Of a stretch of 31,485 bases of DNA, positions 17,901-25,736 are shown one piece after another. Position 1 is the first letter of the stretch. Each line of letters starts with the position of its first letter. The notes below the pieces were generated by a model, which worked only from the letters and a program-made list of their open reading frames with translations, was not told the DNA's origin and made no database searches. A program made the position numbers and the translations under genes. Origin of the DNA: an uncultured Clostridia bacterium (lineage in GTDB: Bacteria > Bacillota > Clostridia > Christensenellales > UBA1242); NCBI GenBank assembly GCA_944384475.1, contig CALWTN010000032.1, forward strand, positions 1 to 31,485, written 5' to 3'.

Positions 17901-20900
17901 TACTGTTTCTGTCTTGCATATCTTGATATGGCGATTGTGTTGCAAACAACACGCCCATTGATGCATAAATTCCCAAATGCGCTCCATCATCTGTTGCCTG
18001 AATTTTTATGTAACTGTTCTCTGGGATTGTGTTGTTTGGTGGACATTTCACACTATCGCCCACTGTGACACCCACCAAAGCAACCTGCTTGCCTCTAACC
18101 ATAACTCGTGTGGTTATGTTGTAAAGTTCGCCGCTTGAAATAGTTTCAACTATGCCACCCACGCTGTCGCCAAACAACTCTCCGCCTGCCAAAATTTCAG
18201 TTATTCCGCCATCGCCATCTGAATATCCGCTGACTCCGCCAACACAACTAAGCATGCTGTCGTCTTCACTCATTGCTGAAATTAATGCGTAAACAGAGTA
18301 AGCCGAATAGCCAAACAACTGCGCACGCTGCTGCTCGCTATATCCTTTAATAACCCCGCCGTTTTTACCAACTATGCCACCGACATATGTTTGTGCATTG
18401 CCACTCACCTGCATCTCGTCTTCAAAGATGACGTTCATGTTGTAAATTAAGCCGTTGTTTACACCAACCAATCCGCCGATGTTGCCGCTTGCCAAAGAGA
18501 TGTTGCTGCTTAAAATTCTGGCAGAAACGCTGCCTGTAATTGTAACCTCTTTTGTTTCACCATTTGAATTTTCTGAAATTACAAAATCATTTCCTAATTC
18601 TCCACTTAAAACGCCACAAACCAAGCCAATGTTTGCGTTTCGTTCTGCTGCTGGTATATTGATGCTTCCTTCAAAAGCGATGCCCGAAATTTTGCCTGAA
18701 ATCTCAGAGAACATGCCATAACAACCGTCAACGCCTTCTGTGATGTTAAGCCCCTTTATCGCAGCGCTCCCGCTTTGGCTGATGATAGAACCGCTGAAGG
18801 CTCTGTCTTTTTCATCTAAATTTTTACCAAGTGGGAATATTGACGCATAACCGCTCATATCAATGGTGGTTTCAAGCCTGTAATGCGATTTCATAGCTGC
18901 GGCACTGTCGCCAATCTTTTTAACATCCTCGGCATTTTGCAGCCAGAACGGATTTGCTTCAGAGCCGTTTTCATAGTTGAAATTTATTGAAACAACATTG
19001 TTTTCATAACCAGCGACAATTTTATTGTCAACAAACCAAGCGTTTGGTATTATTTGTAATGTTCCCTTCAAAGTTCCAAGTTGATCGGCGTTGATTGCCA
19101 AAATTTTGCTGTTTAATTGCACTTTAACAAGCCATGCGCCGCTGTCGTTGATCTTAACCAAAGTCACATCGCCGCTTTGCTCATCTGACGAACTTATCGG
19201 TTCAGGCAGGTTGATAAGCAAATCTTGAGTGTTTTCATTTGCAGAAATATATCTCACAACAATGCCCTTGTCCGTAGCCGTTGTTGGATTTAAAAACACG
19301 CCTATTTCAAAATTTGTTTGTGTTGGAGAAAATATCAAATTGCTTTGTTGATCTAAATTAGTGTAAATGTTTGTAACATTATCATACGCCTCACCTTCAA
19401 TGGTGATTGGAAAATATTTTGCCACACCATACTGCCTTAAAGATGCAAAAAGCGTGAAATTAAAAGTAAAACCATAGTTTTTGTTTACTGTAAAGGTCAT
19501 TTTTGTGGTGTCAAAAATTCCAAAATAATTATCTGCGCTGTTTCCAATCTTGTAAGTGTTGCCATAAACCATGGTGGTTGCAGGCTGATTGTTCATATAA
19601 TAAGCAGATGTTGTGTCGTTTAATGTCCAGTAGATATATTCTTGCTTAAAAGAATCGTTCTTCATTTCGCCAGTAATTTCGCCAGTGATTTCGTCTGCGC
19701 TTGCCTCATAAAATCCATAGGCTATTGAAGGAAGCAAAGAGGTTGTGAAAGTAACCGTTTGCAAAGATGAATCACTGACATTATTGCCCACAAACAAGGA
19801 TACGTTATGTGCTGGCGTTGTTTCTGAGTTTTTGTAGATGTTAAAAGAAGAAACTGGAACGGCGCTTGTTAAATTAACCCTTGCATATCTTGTTTGTTCT
19901 TCTTTAACAAAATCGTTTACAATTTCGCCCGTCACTTCAAAATCTAAAACAGTCTGTCCAAAAGTGAAGGATGAAACAGAATAAATCGCCTTGCCATTTT
20001 CTGCAATGCCGAATAAGCCCTCTTCTGAAAAACTGTAATCTATATCTTTAAAAATTGTGTTTCCGTGACTGCTTGAAAGCTCAAAAGTGGCACGTTTGCC
20101 ATAAGTCACCTCTGTGTCAGTCGAAGAGTTTTGCACAACGACATTCATTTGATCGCTTATTTCGCCAAGCTCTTCATCCTGATCTGGCTCAACTTTTTCA
20201 TAAGTAATCACGCCATCATTGCCCACACCTGAAAGGTTTACTGAAAGCGAGTCAAACGTGTCAATAACTCTAAAAGTTATAAGCTTTGAAACGCCGTTGT
20301 CCAGCGTTATCTTGTAAGTTGCAATGCCTTTTTTAAGAGGCTCAACACGCAAGAGCACAACATTCTCATCAGCCAGTTGTTCCTCTTCATTTGAAACAAA
20401 CTGAACGCTCACACAAGAAGAATCGCCATCATGGAAAGACGGTGTTGCAAAGCTGAAATCATAATCGGTGACTAAGTGCGTAAATGTTTGCCTTCCCTGC
20501 GAAGTCGAGATAAAAATGCCCGTGTTGTCGTTATTTACAGAATATTCATAAGGTTTGTTTGAATCGTCAAATTTTAATACAGTTGCACCAGTCGAAATTT
20601 TGTAATTTACTGAGTATGTGATGTCGCCACCAGTGACATACTCACTCACAACCTTAAACTGAATGCTTTTTTCTTGCTCAGTTGGAACAGCCGTCTTTGA
20701 GCCACGAACATACACCGGCTCTCTGACATTGTCAATGTGAAGAGGCGAGCTTGCCTCTCTGCCTTTGTAAGTAACGACAACATCATCTTCAAAAGTCATT
20801 TCAACATAATCAAAACTGCTGTCGGTTCTGAAAACTTCAACATTAAATTGTTGCCAGCCGTAATCGCCATCATAAAAGTTGTAGAAGTTGTAATGATTTT

Positions 20901-22122
20901 CAACGGCCGTCTCTTCATAGCCATTGACAACAACTCTGCTTGGTGCAACTTTAATTTGAACTGGCAAAGTGAGTTTCTGAGATACCGCCTCGTCCTGCGC
21001 ATTTTCAAAAGATTGACCATCAATCATATAAAACAATTTAAAATCAATGCCCGTGGAACATGCTTGAATGGTGGCACTTGTAATTTTATATCTATAAGTT
21101 GCAAAGCCCGCTTCAAAAAGTGGATCGCCTTCTCTAACCTTCTCTCTGCTTATAGTTAAAACTCCGCCATCTTTAACAATATCTTCAAATTGAATAAAAT
21201 TCTGTTCATTTACAGCGCCTAAATTTGCAATATATGAAGGCACTTTTACAACAAGTTCAACCTCCTGCCTGCCTTCAATATCGTTTGCAATAATCGTCAG
21301 CCCCTGCTGCAAATCAACAGGCTGAGAATTTAAAGTTATTTGTATGGCATCCTCGCCCAAACCCGTCAAAACGGTGAAATAAGATCTCAGCGAGCTGATT
21401 TCCAAAGTTTGCCCGTTTTCATATCTGGCCATAAAATTGATTTGGCTGCCAAGCGAAACCACTGTATCTCCAAAAGTTTCGCCATTTTCTTTGACAAAAG
21501 TGATTATGTTTTGATTATTTTGTTGGTCGTAAGTGAGTTTTACACTTACAAATTGATTTTCATCACTAATTTCATTTTCAACTTCGGTTTTGTGGAAAGT
21601 TAAATTTCTCTCTGTCGAGTTTTCTTCAAAGTTATACATCTCTTCACTTGGCACAAAATCGGTGGTGTTTGAAACATATAAAAGCACATCATCTTTTAAA
21701 CTTAAAGAGGATGAATATTGCTTTACATCAATGTATACAAACGCTTGCTTGTTGCCTTCATTGGTCGTTGCCACAAGAGTTGTTTTTCCGCCGCTCTTGC
21801 CAGTCAACCTAACCGTTGTTTGTGTGTCTTGCTGGCTGACAACTTCCAACAAAACGTGCTCACTTTCGCTTGAAGCAACGGTGCTGTCAATAAGCGAAAA
21901 GTTAATTAAACTGTCAACGCCTTTTTCTTTGTTGCCCAAAGTGAAAGTAACCTCTTCACTTTCGCCTGCAAACAACGTTATGTTGGTTTTATCCGGTGTG
22001 ATGGTAAGTTTTGCTGCGGCGCTTTCGCCACAACCGACAAAAAAGAGGCCAGCGAGCAGTAAAACCACTCCCAGGCTGACAAATGCGATTAATCTTTTTA
22101 ATTTAAAACTAACCTTTTGCAT
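11989..22122 (-). CDS. Giant surface lipoprotein with Ig-like and GLUG-type repeat modules, 3377 aa
   Basis: The N-terminus is a lipoprotein signal peptide: basic KLKR, a hydrophobic stretch, and the lipobox FFVGC with the lipid-anchored Cys at 31. After it comes a bacterial Ig-like (BIG2-like) segment (about 38-130: LTITPDKTNITLFAGESEEV) and long beta-rich regions. Three modules follow the pattern seen in GLUG-motif proteins, each opening with a GSExNPxx-type strand: about residues 1050-1360, 2300-2695 and 2730-3200. Together they hold about 18-20 copies of GG-hydrophobic-hydrophobic-G-x-N/G-type motifs such as GGLVGVNNGLIYN, GGIVGKNGGVIKG and GGLVGLNQGTIASS. More Ig-like segments lie between (about 1535-1620). 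There is no LPXTG or C-terminal membrane anchor, so it hangs from the membrane by its lipid. The start has an AAGGGG Shine-Dalgarno site 11 bases after the VirB4 stop, so it is co-transcribed with the ATPase. GLUG and BIG2 proteins are usually adhesins or surface scaffolds; the exact role is unknown. Confidence 0.9.
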   Translation of the reverse strand: MQKVSFKLKRLIAFVSLGVVLLLAGLFFVGCGESAAAKLTITPDKTNITLFAGESEEVTFTLGNKEKGVDSLINFSLIDSTVASSESEHVLLEVVSQQDTQTTVRLTGKSGGKTTLVATTNEGNKQAFVYIDVKQYSSSLSLKDDVLLYVSNTTDFVPSEEMYNFEENSTERNLTFHKTEVENEISDENQFVSVKLTYDQQNNQNIITFVKENGETFGDTVVSLGSQINFMARYENGQTLEISSLRSYFTVLTGLGEDAIQITLNSQPVDLQQGLTIIANDIEGRQEVELVVKVPSYIANLGAVNEQNFIQFEDIVKDGGVLTISREKVREGDPLFEAGFATYRYKITSATIQACSTGIDFKLFYMIDGQSFENAQDEAVSQKLTLPVQIKVAPSRVVVNGYEETAVENHYNFYNFYDGDYGWQQFNVEVFRTDSSFDYVEMTFEDDVVVTYKGREASSPLHIDNVREPVYVRGSKTAVPTEQEKSIQFKVVSEYVTGGDITYSVNYKISTGATVLKFDDSNKPYEYSVNNDNTGIFISTSQGRQTFTHLVTDYDFSFATPSFHDGDSSCVSVQFVSNEEEQLADENVVLLRVEPLKKGIATYKITLDNGVSKLITFRVIDTFDSLSVNLSGVGNDGVITYEKVEPDQDEELGEISDQMNVVVQNSSTDTEVTYGKRATFELSSSHGNTIFKDIDYSFSEEGLFGIAENGKAIYSVSSFTFGQTVLDFEVTGEIVNDFVKEEQTRYARVNLTSAVPVSSFNIYKNSETTPAHNVSLFVGNNVSDSSLQTVTFTTSLLPSIAYGFYEASADEITGEITGEMKNDSFKQEYIYWTLNDTTSAYYMNNQPATTMVYGNTYKIGNSADNYFGIFDTTKMTFTVNKNYGFTFNFTLFASLRQYGVAKYFPITIEGEAYDNVTNIYTNLDQQSNLIFSPTQTNFEIGVFLNPTTATDKGIVVRYISANENTQDLLINLPEPISSSDEQSGDVTLVKINDSGAWLVKVQLNSKILAINADQLGTLKGTLQIIPNAWFVDNKIVAGYENNVVSINFNYENGSEANPFWLQNAEDVKKIGDSAAAMKSHYRLETTIDMSGYASIFPLGKNLDEKDRAFSGSIISQSGSAAIKGLNITEGVDGCYGMFSEISGKISGIAFEGSINIPAAERNANIGLVCGVLSGELGNDFVISENSNGETKEVTITGSVSARILSSNISLASGNIGGLVGVNNGLIYNMNVIFEDEMQVSGNAQTYVGGIVGKNGGVIKGYSEQQRAQLFGYSAYSVYALISAMSEDDSMLSCVGGVSGYSDGDGGITEILAGGELFGDSVGGIVETISSGELYNITTRVMVRGKQVALVGVTVGDSVKCPPNNTIPENSYIKIQATDDGAHLGIYASMGVLFATQSPYQDMQDRNSRIAFLNSNISCSEENGYEFSSYITREKIDNPMQANIDNNYTLEQYFADFIVVNEVARNVIDYQDFAKKTTSLNIQPNEKNGFYAMTPVDDNVENAKTVINMFYFEAAGSYQNGEFTTSDLYKAQEALQPLNTLNIGDDLYPFTVEGSDLTITSLSPKLQISETGQIIVKGTGLARVEISSLLNQKQNETIYLNIINYFNVLSYINGTETGIFNVGDLTLGNNSSFKVYSNSGVNVLVSPSYILDQSSTNETGIFIDRDGLVHVDGKLIQLAKSDSVSVSVTLPEDKTELQYGYYTTTQDGITFVKKTTASVSSENMVDTINLSASINTTVDGVNYTLGITTLNGVTINYFEGATAINTKKDKYVLTPSNAVTDVVMITSDDSDDVLSDENEQYFKIVDESGKESGLFDVSITKQSDLTFNLNISVDKTSAEFENRREENIYKTYYLRLCAKSNPNTVLKEIEIALHKENVDTISVINYPEVSSLLESDFVLPGRSGVLSVTLTPIDADFEYVEITNDAINNLQGASSASFVLGYMDENLKFVEVSGAAVINGGIRISRDVLENMQNAAEEKFYQGQFYVRYMFSNLNVEDGQSVGINITVKQNDQLLTEKLVYKLYKQDLVSIDFADYPGKTQVARGLTYDMKITAVGYDPQTIEVTSSNPQLAQVAYDKETGKCTLTITNDTIDYNNNNNKFKITLQASKVNQFGEIIPETDELDLQILEFVINYAYNETNQDIISGMNSGVIDMAVGEKNDVAVAFNDMIEYNQANTTVDAYVTNFLNELTNFGVWTLYTDLNVNNAYGIPVHTLPLDKEKATSSVFGSDVEIVTPYLKTSGYSVTTLKTHQPENGRYFFSFEARFKIDNGLYVAVADWEDTAVGLQKVYTEFKVYSYMRGSEQSPNPVSSYEEFLAMEAGGYYILLSDITIPANQFQPLNTEIAYFDGNNFKFIFDSAEYNIADASYAGLFGTVGTQTVLKNITIQVGGENTNAVSFVSNSAMNVSFGLVAGLNNGAITNASVTTLEGNSVHLTFASSTPASEGYYIGGVAGQNTGFITNSRSSINASSLVSMGGLVGLNQGTIASSAFTKGLLECRSTYNDVFKMGGLVAVNSENANILTSYVSGEVTANKVYSDGTSSMLNSSVQVGGFVHTNQGSIEDSYSNIPILTSSRSAGFVYTNTARIERCFSTSKITGDNSATNYYFAGDGEGTFEDCYYIKGNMINVTLSPLSHEGVSALEYNEDDGQVTKNDFANLTTYFANYAYSTSKSYNAVWFYSDGAVTDKFNGMQFAGGRLELVSANLVATSQKENIGTTTDANGVTVYQYATVDGTPEDGSETNPYIIYSAQTLESYLVTPNKIASKNYRIICDISYTDFTVDYTGLYDIDLRGNLEGNGSTISEIQLVSSKQSDNAGLFGKITGQSNINASVMNLNIVPQEVAFTNSNIVGTLAGTVQNANIYNINVYGSSSGQDINESDELVTVTGKNIVGGVVGLTLGGYNIKNVNSMISAFATNVPSLKTNVDYESEALSELSFAGGVVGYLGGRGSLKNATITNGTINILAAKAGLMFGGIAAQASADNVFVNVNASMQIKAYKYGGFISGEIKGSLSNAYVYGYGVTGETFVLQPYVPNGVGGIAGLLRDGGKIDTAYMNQGFVISEETSAAIEIDTVDYVGGVVGRVEGNNNKISKVLVDASLTGRSTVGGIVGSVAQNGYIIIDEVAIKKSTFLLQGQTALPVMGGMIGQINLNAVVSISNSYSQADLTIETYTYSTQITANYGGIVGANSGTLSLSNIYTTSVYNLKLEDKNSADATGVVGGVQAGSPPSYFSKDNTRYFAINPETYVGWVNGSASSPEDYWDTDTTKKEVAYQFSGSNLTVTNVINSSLQSAYAEGNFDLLGYGYTTIQARKFNSAIEINQTEFGKDVYSLNEEKGMINRGDEPLDIAEALEAFYNFGDSSIWNRSATAFSTLSFESTLRI

Positions 22123-22133
22123 AAACCCCTTTT

Positions 22134-24863
22134 TTATTCGTTTGCGTTTGAGAATATCGATCTGATATAATCCTGAGCCACAACCTGAATCATAGTTCTG
22201 TTGGTTGGGCCAGTGATGAGGAAGGCTTGTCCTAATCCAGCAGTAACAATGGCGTTTTGTTCTTCCTCGTTAATACCACCCGACTTTTTATAAAGTTCAA
22301 CCAAGTCGTTGATATCGTTTGGCGCAAGCGAGAAGATAAGCGAATACTGACAAGCGTTGATAACCGCCGTTGATTGACGTTGAATTTCCTCGCTTCCCAC
22401 AAAGTCGGCGATATTTTGAGTGATGACAATTTGCATTCCCCAATATTTACGGATACGTTTTGCCATTTGTGCCATGAAGTCCAGCGCTATTGGATAGCGT
22501 GGGTTGATGAACACGTGCGCTTCGTCAACCGCAATGATGATTTTACGGTTGTTTTTCTTATCGCCTTTGTGATATTTTGCGTTAAAGTCTTTATTGTTAA
22601 TAATTTCGTTGTTTAAGTATCTAAACACCAACAACATTTGTGCGTTTGTTAAAAGCGAGTTGTTGTTTGCAATAAGCGACTGGAAGTTGAAGCACACAAA
22701 GTTTTCGTTGGTTTCGATTGACGTTGGCCCATTCCAAAGTTTGCTGTTTCTTCCGCCCGTAGCAAACTTTTTGATATAGGTTTCAATCGTCATCAAGTTA
22801 CGCATAGTAAAATCGTCTTTACAAGTTTTGATGCGTTCCAATATAAGTTTATACAAATCATCAAAGATAGGAAAATCTTGAGGTTTTAAATCTGGAATGT
22901 AGGTGTTTTCATCAATTCCTTTGCTTTTATACACGTCTACGATGAGGGAGTTTAAAAGCTCAAACGCATCCGAGCTTATGCCCTCCAAAATGCTTCTGAA
23001 AAACTGCTCCAAAAACTGCAAATGCTGCGAATACGAGTCGTTGATAACCTGAGCCTTTTTCTTTTTCTTTTTAGGTTTGAAGGTTTCAAGGTCTACCTCG
23101 TCCTCTTCTTCCTCTTCCTCAGGCTCTTCTTCGTCATTTTCATCCAGCGATGCGATCACGTGGAACGGGTTGATAATTCCGTGCAAAGAAGAACCAACGT
23201 CTATATACTTTCCGCCCAAATGTTCAGTTAAAAGTGCATATTCTTTTTCAGGGTCAAGAATAAAGATTTTACAGTTGTCTGCTGCGAGGTTTGCAAGCAA
23301 CGTTTTTGTGGCGTAACTTTTACCAGAACCCGACTTACCAATAACCATCATGTTGGAATTGACACGAGTGTTGTCTCTGGCAAAGAAATCTACAAAAACT
23401 GGATATTCGTTGTCACCGATGTAAATTCCGCCCTCATCTTGCAGCGCACTTGAAATAAATGGGAACACAGCCGCCAAGGTTGAGGTTGGAATGCCTCTGC
23501 GGTAGTTTTTAATGTTATCTCTACGTGAAATATTGCTGCTGATGAATGCGTCTTGCTGACGAGCAAACATTTCGCTAAATTTAAAGCCGCTTTGTTTAAG
23601 CATAGCCTTAACATCTCTCTTTGCAGCATCTTCACAAGTTATGTATGTGTTGACATCGTAAAGTTGTTGATTGTTGTTTTTAAGCGAAACCAACAAATCT
23701 CGCAAAGTTTCAACGTGTGTTTCAAGTTCAATTCGGCTTGAAGAGCGCCCCGTTCTATAAAGCTTACTTTCCATATCCATGATTGCTTTGTCGATGGAAC
23801 GTTCTGCATTATATTTAGGAACTTGGTTAAATTTCATCACAACTTTGGTTCTGTCAAGCAAAAATATGTCTGAGCCCCATGCGTTCCCCACATTCAAAGG
23901 ATAGTCTGTGATGGCATAAGTTCTAAATGGGTTGTCATCAATCAAATATTTTGCCGCTTTGAATTTGATTGATTTTGGTTTAGCCCAATCCATGTGCTGT
24001 GAAAGTGGGATGCTTTCCAAATCTCTTTGATCAAACTCTCTGCCGTAGTTTGCTTTTAAGAAGATTGTTAAATCACTGCCATAAAGCCTTTTTGCGCTGA
24101 CTGGTGAAAGCGAAGATGCCAGCGAGTTTATCATGCCGTTGACTGTGTTTTCCAGCAAGTCCATGTCCTTGTCAAAAACGACTACATAAAAATGATCTTT
24201 ATAAACCTTGTCTCTTCTGTTTAGCTGTTCCATATACGAAACACGCTCTTCAAAAATAGGGCTTCTTGCATCAACCTCTTTTTCAGTCACTTGACCTTCA
24301 TACTGCATCTCTAAAAGAAGTTCATATTTTTTGTTTTCATTATATATGTAATTATCCAGCACCATTGCCAAGTTTAACTTTATGATTGCGCAAGTTTGAT
24401 CTGGCGAAAGACGCCTGAGCGCATTTGCAAAGCTTTCGATAACATTATCTTGCGTGTATTCTGTAAGCAATCCAAAAAGCACCGGCCTAATTTCAATAAC
24501 CTGTCCATAGTAAGTGCCAAAGTTGATGAACCTGTCTTGATAGATGCTTTCAAACGGCACCATCTCACCGATGTCAGATTTTCTGCCTTTTTCAGCCTCA
24601 ACCGAAAACTTTTTCTTTTGTGCCATAAATCTGAACAGGTATGCCACTGTGACATAAAACCTTTCTTCATCGGCAACTTTTATAAAGATTGACAAAAAGA
24701 AAATTGTGAAAACACCTGCCACCCAAAAATGCCCCGGAAAGTTTGAAGCAAACAAAATTACGGCGACAGCCACACCGATAACCGCCAAGATTAAATCTAA
24801 GCCCGTCACCCCTCGAACAAATTCAAGTTTGACTTTTGTCTTCCTTGGTATAATACGCTGCAT
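22134..24863 (-). CDS. VirB4/TraE-type ATPase with N-terminal membrane helices (PrgI/VirB3-like fusion)
   Basis: A 909-aa protein. Two membrane helices at about 21-40 and 44-62 and the surrounding sequence resemble the small PrgI/VirB3-type membrane subunit, here fused to the ATPase. The middle is the VirB4/CagE N-domain. The ATPase has Walker A GKSGSGKS (509-516) and Walker B IIIAVDEAH (775-783), then QIVITQN and a C-terminal subdomain. Between the Walker motifs, at about 574-604, sits a low-complexity block of Glu/Asp followed by seven Lys. VirB4 ATPases power type IV secretion and conjugation at the membrane, yet no relaxase, VirD4, VirB6 or peptidase gene is visible. The start has an AAGGAG Shine-Dalgarno site. 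It is followed after 11 bases by the giant lipoprotein gene. VirB4-class membership is firm; the PrgI label is inferred from the helices and position. Confidence 0.9.
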   Translation of the reverse strand: MQRIIPRKTKVKLEFVRGVTGLDLILAVIGVAVAVILFASNFPGHFWVAGVFTIFFLSIFIKVADEERFYVTVAYLFRFMAQKKKFSVEAEKGRKSDIGEMVPFESIYQDRFINFGTYYGQVIEIRPVLFGLLTEYTQDNVIESFANALRRLSPDQTCAIIKLNLAMVLDNYIYNENKKYELLLEMQYEGQVTEKEVDARSPIFEERVSYMEQLNRRDKVYKDHFYVVVFDKDMDLLENTVNGMINSLASSLSPVSAKRLYGSDLTIFLKANYGREFDQRDLESIPLSQHMDWAKPKSIKFKAAKYLIDDNPFRTYAITDYPLNVGNAWGSDIFLLDRTKVVMKFNQVPKYNAERSIDKAIMDMESKLYRTGRSSSRIELETHVETLRDLLVSLKNNNQQLYDVNTYITCEDAAKRDVKAMLKQSGFKFSEMFARQQDAFISSNISRRDNIKNYRRGIPTSTLAAVFPFISSALQDEGGIYIGDNEYPVFVDFFARDNTRVNSNMMVIGKSGSGKSYATKTLLANLAADNCKIFILDPEKEYALLTEHLGGKYIDVGSSLHGIINPFHVIASLDENDEEEPEEEEEEDEVDLETFKPKKKKKKAQVINDSYSQHLQFLEQFFRSILEGISSDAFELLNSLIVDVYKSKGIDENTYIPDLKPQDFPIFDDLYKLILERIKTCKDDFTMRNLMTIETYIKKFATGGRNSKLWNGPTSIETNENFVCFNFQSLIANNNSLLTNAQMLLVFRYLNNEIINNKDFNAKYHKGDKKNNRKIIIAVDEAHVFINPRYPIALDFMAQMAKRIRKYWGMQIVITQNIADFVGSEEIQRQSTAVINACQYSLIFSLAPNDINDLVELYKKSGGINEEEQNAIVTAGLGQAFLITGPTNRTMIQVVAQDYIRSIFSNANE

Positions 24864-24884
24864 AGTATTTTTCTCCTTGTAAAT

Positions 24885-24914
24885 ATTTTACTACAAACAA
24901 ACGGAAAAATACAA
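24885..24914 (-). promoter_or_regulatory. Candidate promoter of the VirB4-lipoprotein operon
   Basis: On the minus strand TTGTAT (24909-24914), 18 bases, TAAAAT (24885-24890). It would give a leader of about 15 bases that contains the AAGGAG Shine-Dalgarno site. Readthrough from the PRC-barrel gene is also possible, since no terminator is seen between them. Confidence 0.4.
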
Positions 24915-24924
24915 ACGATTTATG

Positions 24925-25608
24925 CTATTTGCAATTATAAAATAATATATTTAATTTATTGTGTTTTTTTGCATCATTTAATTTTTTTTGAGTAATTATT
25001 TCGAATTTTTTAATAATTAATTCATTATTTAATCCAAAAATATCTCTGGTTGCCATTTTCCCAATTAAATTTTTTGCATCTGTGGTAATTCTAAACGGCG
25101 CAGATGCCACATCTCTAACGGCTTGAGTGGCATTAATCGAAACTAATTGCTGCTTTTCCGCCTCAAAAACTGGCTGCGAAAATTGAGGCTTTTTCTTTCT
25201 TTTCCCAAGTATCAGTGCATCTTTGCCCCAAACACCAATATGCTTAGGTAAAAATGCCATTTTGTCTGTTAAAAGCAACTTTACTTTAAATTTTTCAAGC
25301 CTTACGTCTTTAATTTTGCCGCAATCTTCACCTTTTTGAGTAAAAACATGCTTGCCAATCGGATTTGTTCTCACCTTTTCTTGACCGTATGTTATTTTGT
25401 TTTCAGCCGTCAAAAACAAATGCTCGCCTTTTACAACCACATCACAAGCCATAACCTCGGCTTCAAGCTCGCTCTCCTCGTCAACTATAATCAGCGCTTG
25501 AATGCATGCAAGATGATCATCCAACACCACATTTAAAACATAGCCAACCTCATTGCCGCTGGCAAGCGAAAAAACTTTTTTTGAAATTAATTGTGATAAA
25601 TTTTCCAT
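24925..25608 (-). CDS. PRC-barrel domain protein, two barrel copies
   Basis: A 227-aa soluble protein. The first PRC-barrel is at about residues 1-75 (SKKVFSLASGNEVGYVLNV, then hydrophobic strands). A second copy is at about 82-135 (IGKHVFTQKGEDCGKIKDV). The remaining basic tail (about 136-227) has another IGKMATRDIFG-like stretch that may be a degenerate third copy. PRC-barrel domains occur in RimM, photosynthetic H-subunits and YlmC/YmxH-type sporulation proteins; which role applies here is open. The ATG at 25608 lies five bases after a TAAATT box (25614-25619) and lacks a Shine-Dalgarno site, so it may also be leaderless. The VirB4 gene follows 61 bases downstream on the same strand. Confidence 0.75.
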   Translation of the reverse strand: MENLSQLISKKVFSLASGNEVGYVLNVVLDDHLACIQALIIVDEESELEAEVMACDVVVKGEHLFLTAENKITYGQEKVRTNPIGKHVFTQKGEDCGKIKDVRLEKFKVKLLLTDKMAFLPKHIGVWGKDALILGKRKKKPQFSQPVFEAEKQQLVSINATQAVRDVASAPFRITTDAKNLIGKMATRDIFGLNNELIIKKFEIITQKKLNDAKKHNKLNILFYNCK

Positions 25609-25700
25609 GCTACAATTTACGTTTGATAAAAAATAATTATGAAAAAATAAAAAAATAAGACAAAAAATAACAAAAAAATCAATTTTTTATTATTTTTTTA

Positions 25701-25729
25701 TTGACTTTTATTAATTATTTTTTTATTAT
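25701..25729 (+). promoter_or_regulatory. Sigma-A promoter of the DUF1858 gene, leaderless type
   Basis: TTGACT (25701-25706), 17 bases, TATTAT (25724-25729), seven bases, ATG at 25737. The surrounding 25609-25736 gap is extremely AT-rich and holds nothing else that I can identify apart from the divergent PRC-barrel promoter. Confidence 0.7.
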
Positions 25730-25736
25730 TATTTTT

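Noticed and set aside
11989..22122. Nucleotide repeats in the giant gene as a possible CRISPR or mobile-element array
   Set aside because: The repeats are irregular, codon-phased and degenerate; they follow the protein GLUG motifs and lack constant spacers.
22134..24863. Integrated conjugative element
   Set aside because: The VirB4 gene alone suggested it, but there is no relaxase, coupling protein, integrase, direct repeats or attachment site in view, and housekeeping genes flank it closely.
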